34,552 bases of DNA from an uncultured Clostridia bacterium (GTDB lineage Bacteria > Bacillota > Clostridia > JAAYHZ01): positions 1-34,552 of the forward strand of contig CALCRE010000017.1 in NCBI GenBank assembly GCA_937894465.1. Direction: 5' to 3'. Each line of letters starts with the position of its first letter. The first letter of the stretch is position 1. The translations under genes and the position numbers were made by a program. Positions 33,504 through 34,552 of the stretch are shown in pieces. The notes beneath the pieces are model-generated. The model searched no databases. It was not told where the DNA came from and saw nothing but the letters and a program-made list of their open reading frames with translations.

Positions 33504-34346
33504 TTAGAATTTTTCTACAGGCACAGCTGACCGCGCTCACGTTTCTGCCTCTGCACCCATCCCCGGATATGGTGCATTATCAGATTTTTTCCATCCCAAT
33601 CGTTCATATGGATAATTCTCAATGGCCTCATTTAAAATCCCAATCGCAATAGGAAAATCGTTCTGATCTTTAAACGGCATACCATTAAAATAGAGATAGG
33701 TGCAGGGTGGCAGTTCAGCAATTTTATAGCCGTTTGGTATAGGTTTGCTATAATCCATGGGACTTCAACGAAAAACGCTTGACCGTTAGTGCCGGGTTGA
33801 ATTAAGAATTTTGGCAAACGATCTCCTGCGGGGGTGTCAAACTTTTCCTGAATGCTGTTGTAAAAGCCCTGCCAATCACAGCCAACCTCCTGGCAAGCGG
33901 TGAAATAGTCAGCCGAGGTGTGACGCAGATAAATCAGCTTTCTTGCCGGTCTCTCCACAACAGTAGCCGTAACCGTTCGTGAAATTTTTTCGTTCGACAT
34001 AAGTTCTATACCTTTTTTCAATATATAGTAGGCTTCAATGGGATAGTGGACAAACCAGTTTACCGGTGGTGTCTCCATGTGATATTTTTGCGGGGTAATG
34101 CCAAACTGCCGGTTAAATGCCCGTGTGAATCCGTCATGGGAATCAAAACCGCTGCTTATTGCTAAGTAGGGCATGGAACGTTTCAAAGAGCGTCCTGCCT
34201 GTCAGTTCTTTGAAAATTCTGAGGGCATAATATTTGCTGTACCCGGCGGCGTTAACGAGAGCTTCCAGAGTTATAGGCTCATCAATATGGTTGATGATGT
34301 AATGTTGCATTCTGCTCACTGCTTTGGTTTTGTCCATTAACTCCAT
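33504..34346 (-). pseudogene. AraC-type regulator with GyrI-like effector domain, broken gene
   Basis: The gene begins well: GGAGG before ATG 34346, then an AraC HTH (MQHYIINHIDEPITLEALVNAAGYSKYYALRIFKELTG would be helix 1-3 in order). The frame is lost near 34165-34190 by a deletion of a few tens of nt in the linker of the two HTH motifs; the second frame resumes with ISSGFDSHDGFTRAFNRQFG and the GyrI-like domain (RPARKLIYLRHTSA, GTNGQAFFVEVP). A 1-nt loss near 33757 moves it to a third frame (MDYSKPIPNGYKIAELPP, TYLYFNGMPFKD). That frame meets TGA at 33537-33539, and a tail matching the family's ...PVEKF end stops at 33504-33506. With three lesions it cannot make a full protein. Confidence 0.8.
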
Positions 34347-34465
34347 TTTCCACCTCCGGCATCCAATTTAGCATAAAAGAAAGGAAATTACTCGACCGGA
34401 ATTGCGAAGTTTTCTATTCCTACAATATTGCAAAACAAAAGTGTTCACCAATTTTGGCATGTTTG

Positions 34466-34552
34466 TTAAAAGATATCTTTTAGGCTAATTTCCAATCCTT
34501 CAAACAAGAATGATACTAATTTTTCATCATTTTTGTAAGTGATGTTTTCTAC
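34466..34552 (-). CDS. C-terminal end of a possible XRE-type regulator (partial)
   Basis: A minus-strand frame enters from the right window edge and stops at 34466-34468 after 28 residues, ending LVSFLFEGLEISLKDIF. That ending (LEISLKDIF) is common at the end of small Cro/C1-type HTH proteins. The HTH itself lies outside the window, so the call is tentative. Confidence 0.4.
   Translation of the reverse strand, partial: VENITYKNDEKLVSFLFEGLEISLKDIF

Noticed and set aside
33446..33652. Plus-strand 68-codon ORF.
   Set aside because: It is antisense to the broken AraC/GyrI gene, whose residues are clearly conserved on the other strand.
1..34552. CRISPR arrays, tRNA or rRNA genes.
   Set aside because: No regularly spaced repeat-spacer pattern and no cloverleaf or rRNA-like stretch was seen on either strand.

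Overview
The window looks like a chromosomal segment of a low-G+C Gram-positive anaerobe of the Bacillota, most likely a clostridium. The grounds are AT-rich intergenic DNA, strong AGGAGG-type ribosome binding sites, intrinsic terminators, a SAM riboswitch, and protein families common in Clostridia (DHHW/MBOAT acetylation proteins, GyrI-type AraC regulators, bacterial ferritin, UppP). The species cannot be named from the sequence alone.

Layout. (1) 1-1667 is a graveyard of broken genes: an IS3 OrfA fragment, an unidentified ORF tail, a probable group II intron 5' remnant, a methyltransferase remnant and an RHS-repeat C-terminus, the last two each cut by an in-frame TGA. (2) 1996-7100, minus strand, is a three-gene O-acetylation cassette (MBOAT acyltransferase, membrane DHHW protein, lipoprotein with DUF4358-like, Ig-like and AlgX/DHHW-like regions). 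It is visibly richer in G+C than its surroundings. (3) 7562-8154 is a complete self-contained unit: extended -10 promoter, compact S-box (SAM-I type) aptamer, overlapping antiterminator and terminator, one 99-codon gene of unknown function, and a strong terminator. (4) 8327-15463, plus strand, holds an ArsB/SLC13-type permease, two uncharacterised proteins, a CPBP membrane protease, a large GT-C-like membrane protein and an HD-domain phosphohydrolase. (5) 15758-31358 is a glycan-degradation locus. A minus-strand run (isochorismatase-like protein, two large heparinase II/III-family proteins, amidohydrolase, AraC regulator) diverges from a plus-strand run (URO-D/MtaA-like protein, clan GH-D hydrolase, GH36 alpha-galactosidase). 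A convergent sugar isomerase/epimerase-like TIM barrel closes the locus. (6) About 31371-31690 is an ORF-less element with IS200/IS605-like hairpin ends. (7) 31847-33310 holds uppP and a ferritin. (8) The right edge holds a broken AraC/GyrI-type regulator gene and the tail of a possible XRE-type regulator.

How the genes may work together. The glycan locus has lyases, two alpha-glycosidase-like enzymes, a TIM-barrel isomerase and a one-component regulator. It contains no transporter or sulfatase, and neither heparinase-like protein has a visible signal peptide, so the simplest reading is cytoplasmic breakdown of an imported uronic-acid-containing oligosaccharide. The URO-D-like and isochorismatase-like proteins do not fit a textbook pathway and both show altered active-site residues, so this is the best candidate for new biochemistry. 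The best candidate for new regulation is the SAM-responsive switch controlling an orphan small protein.
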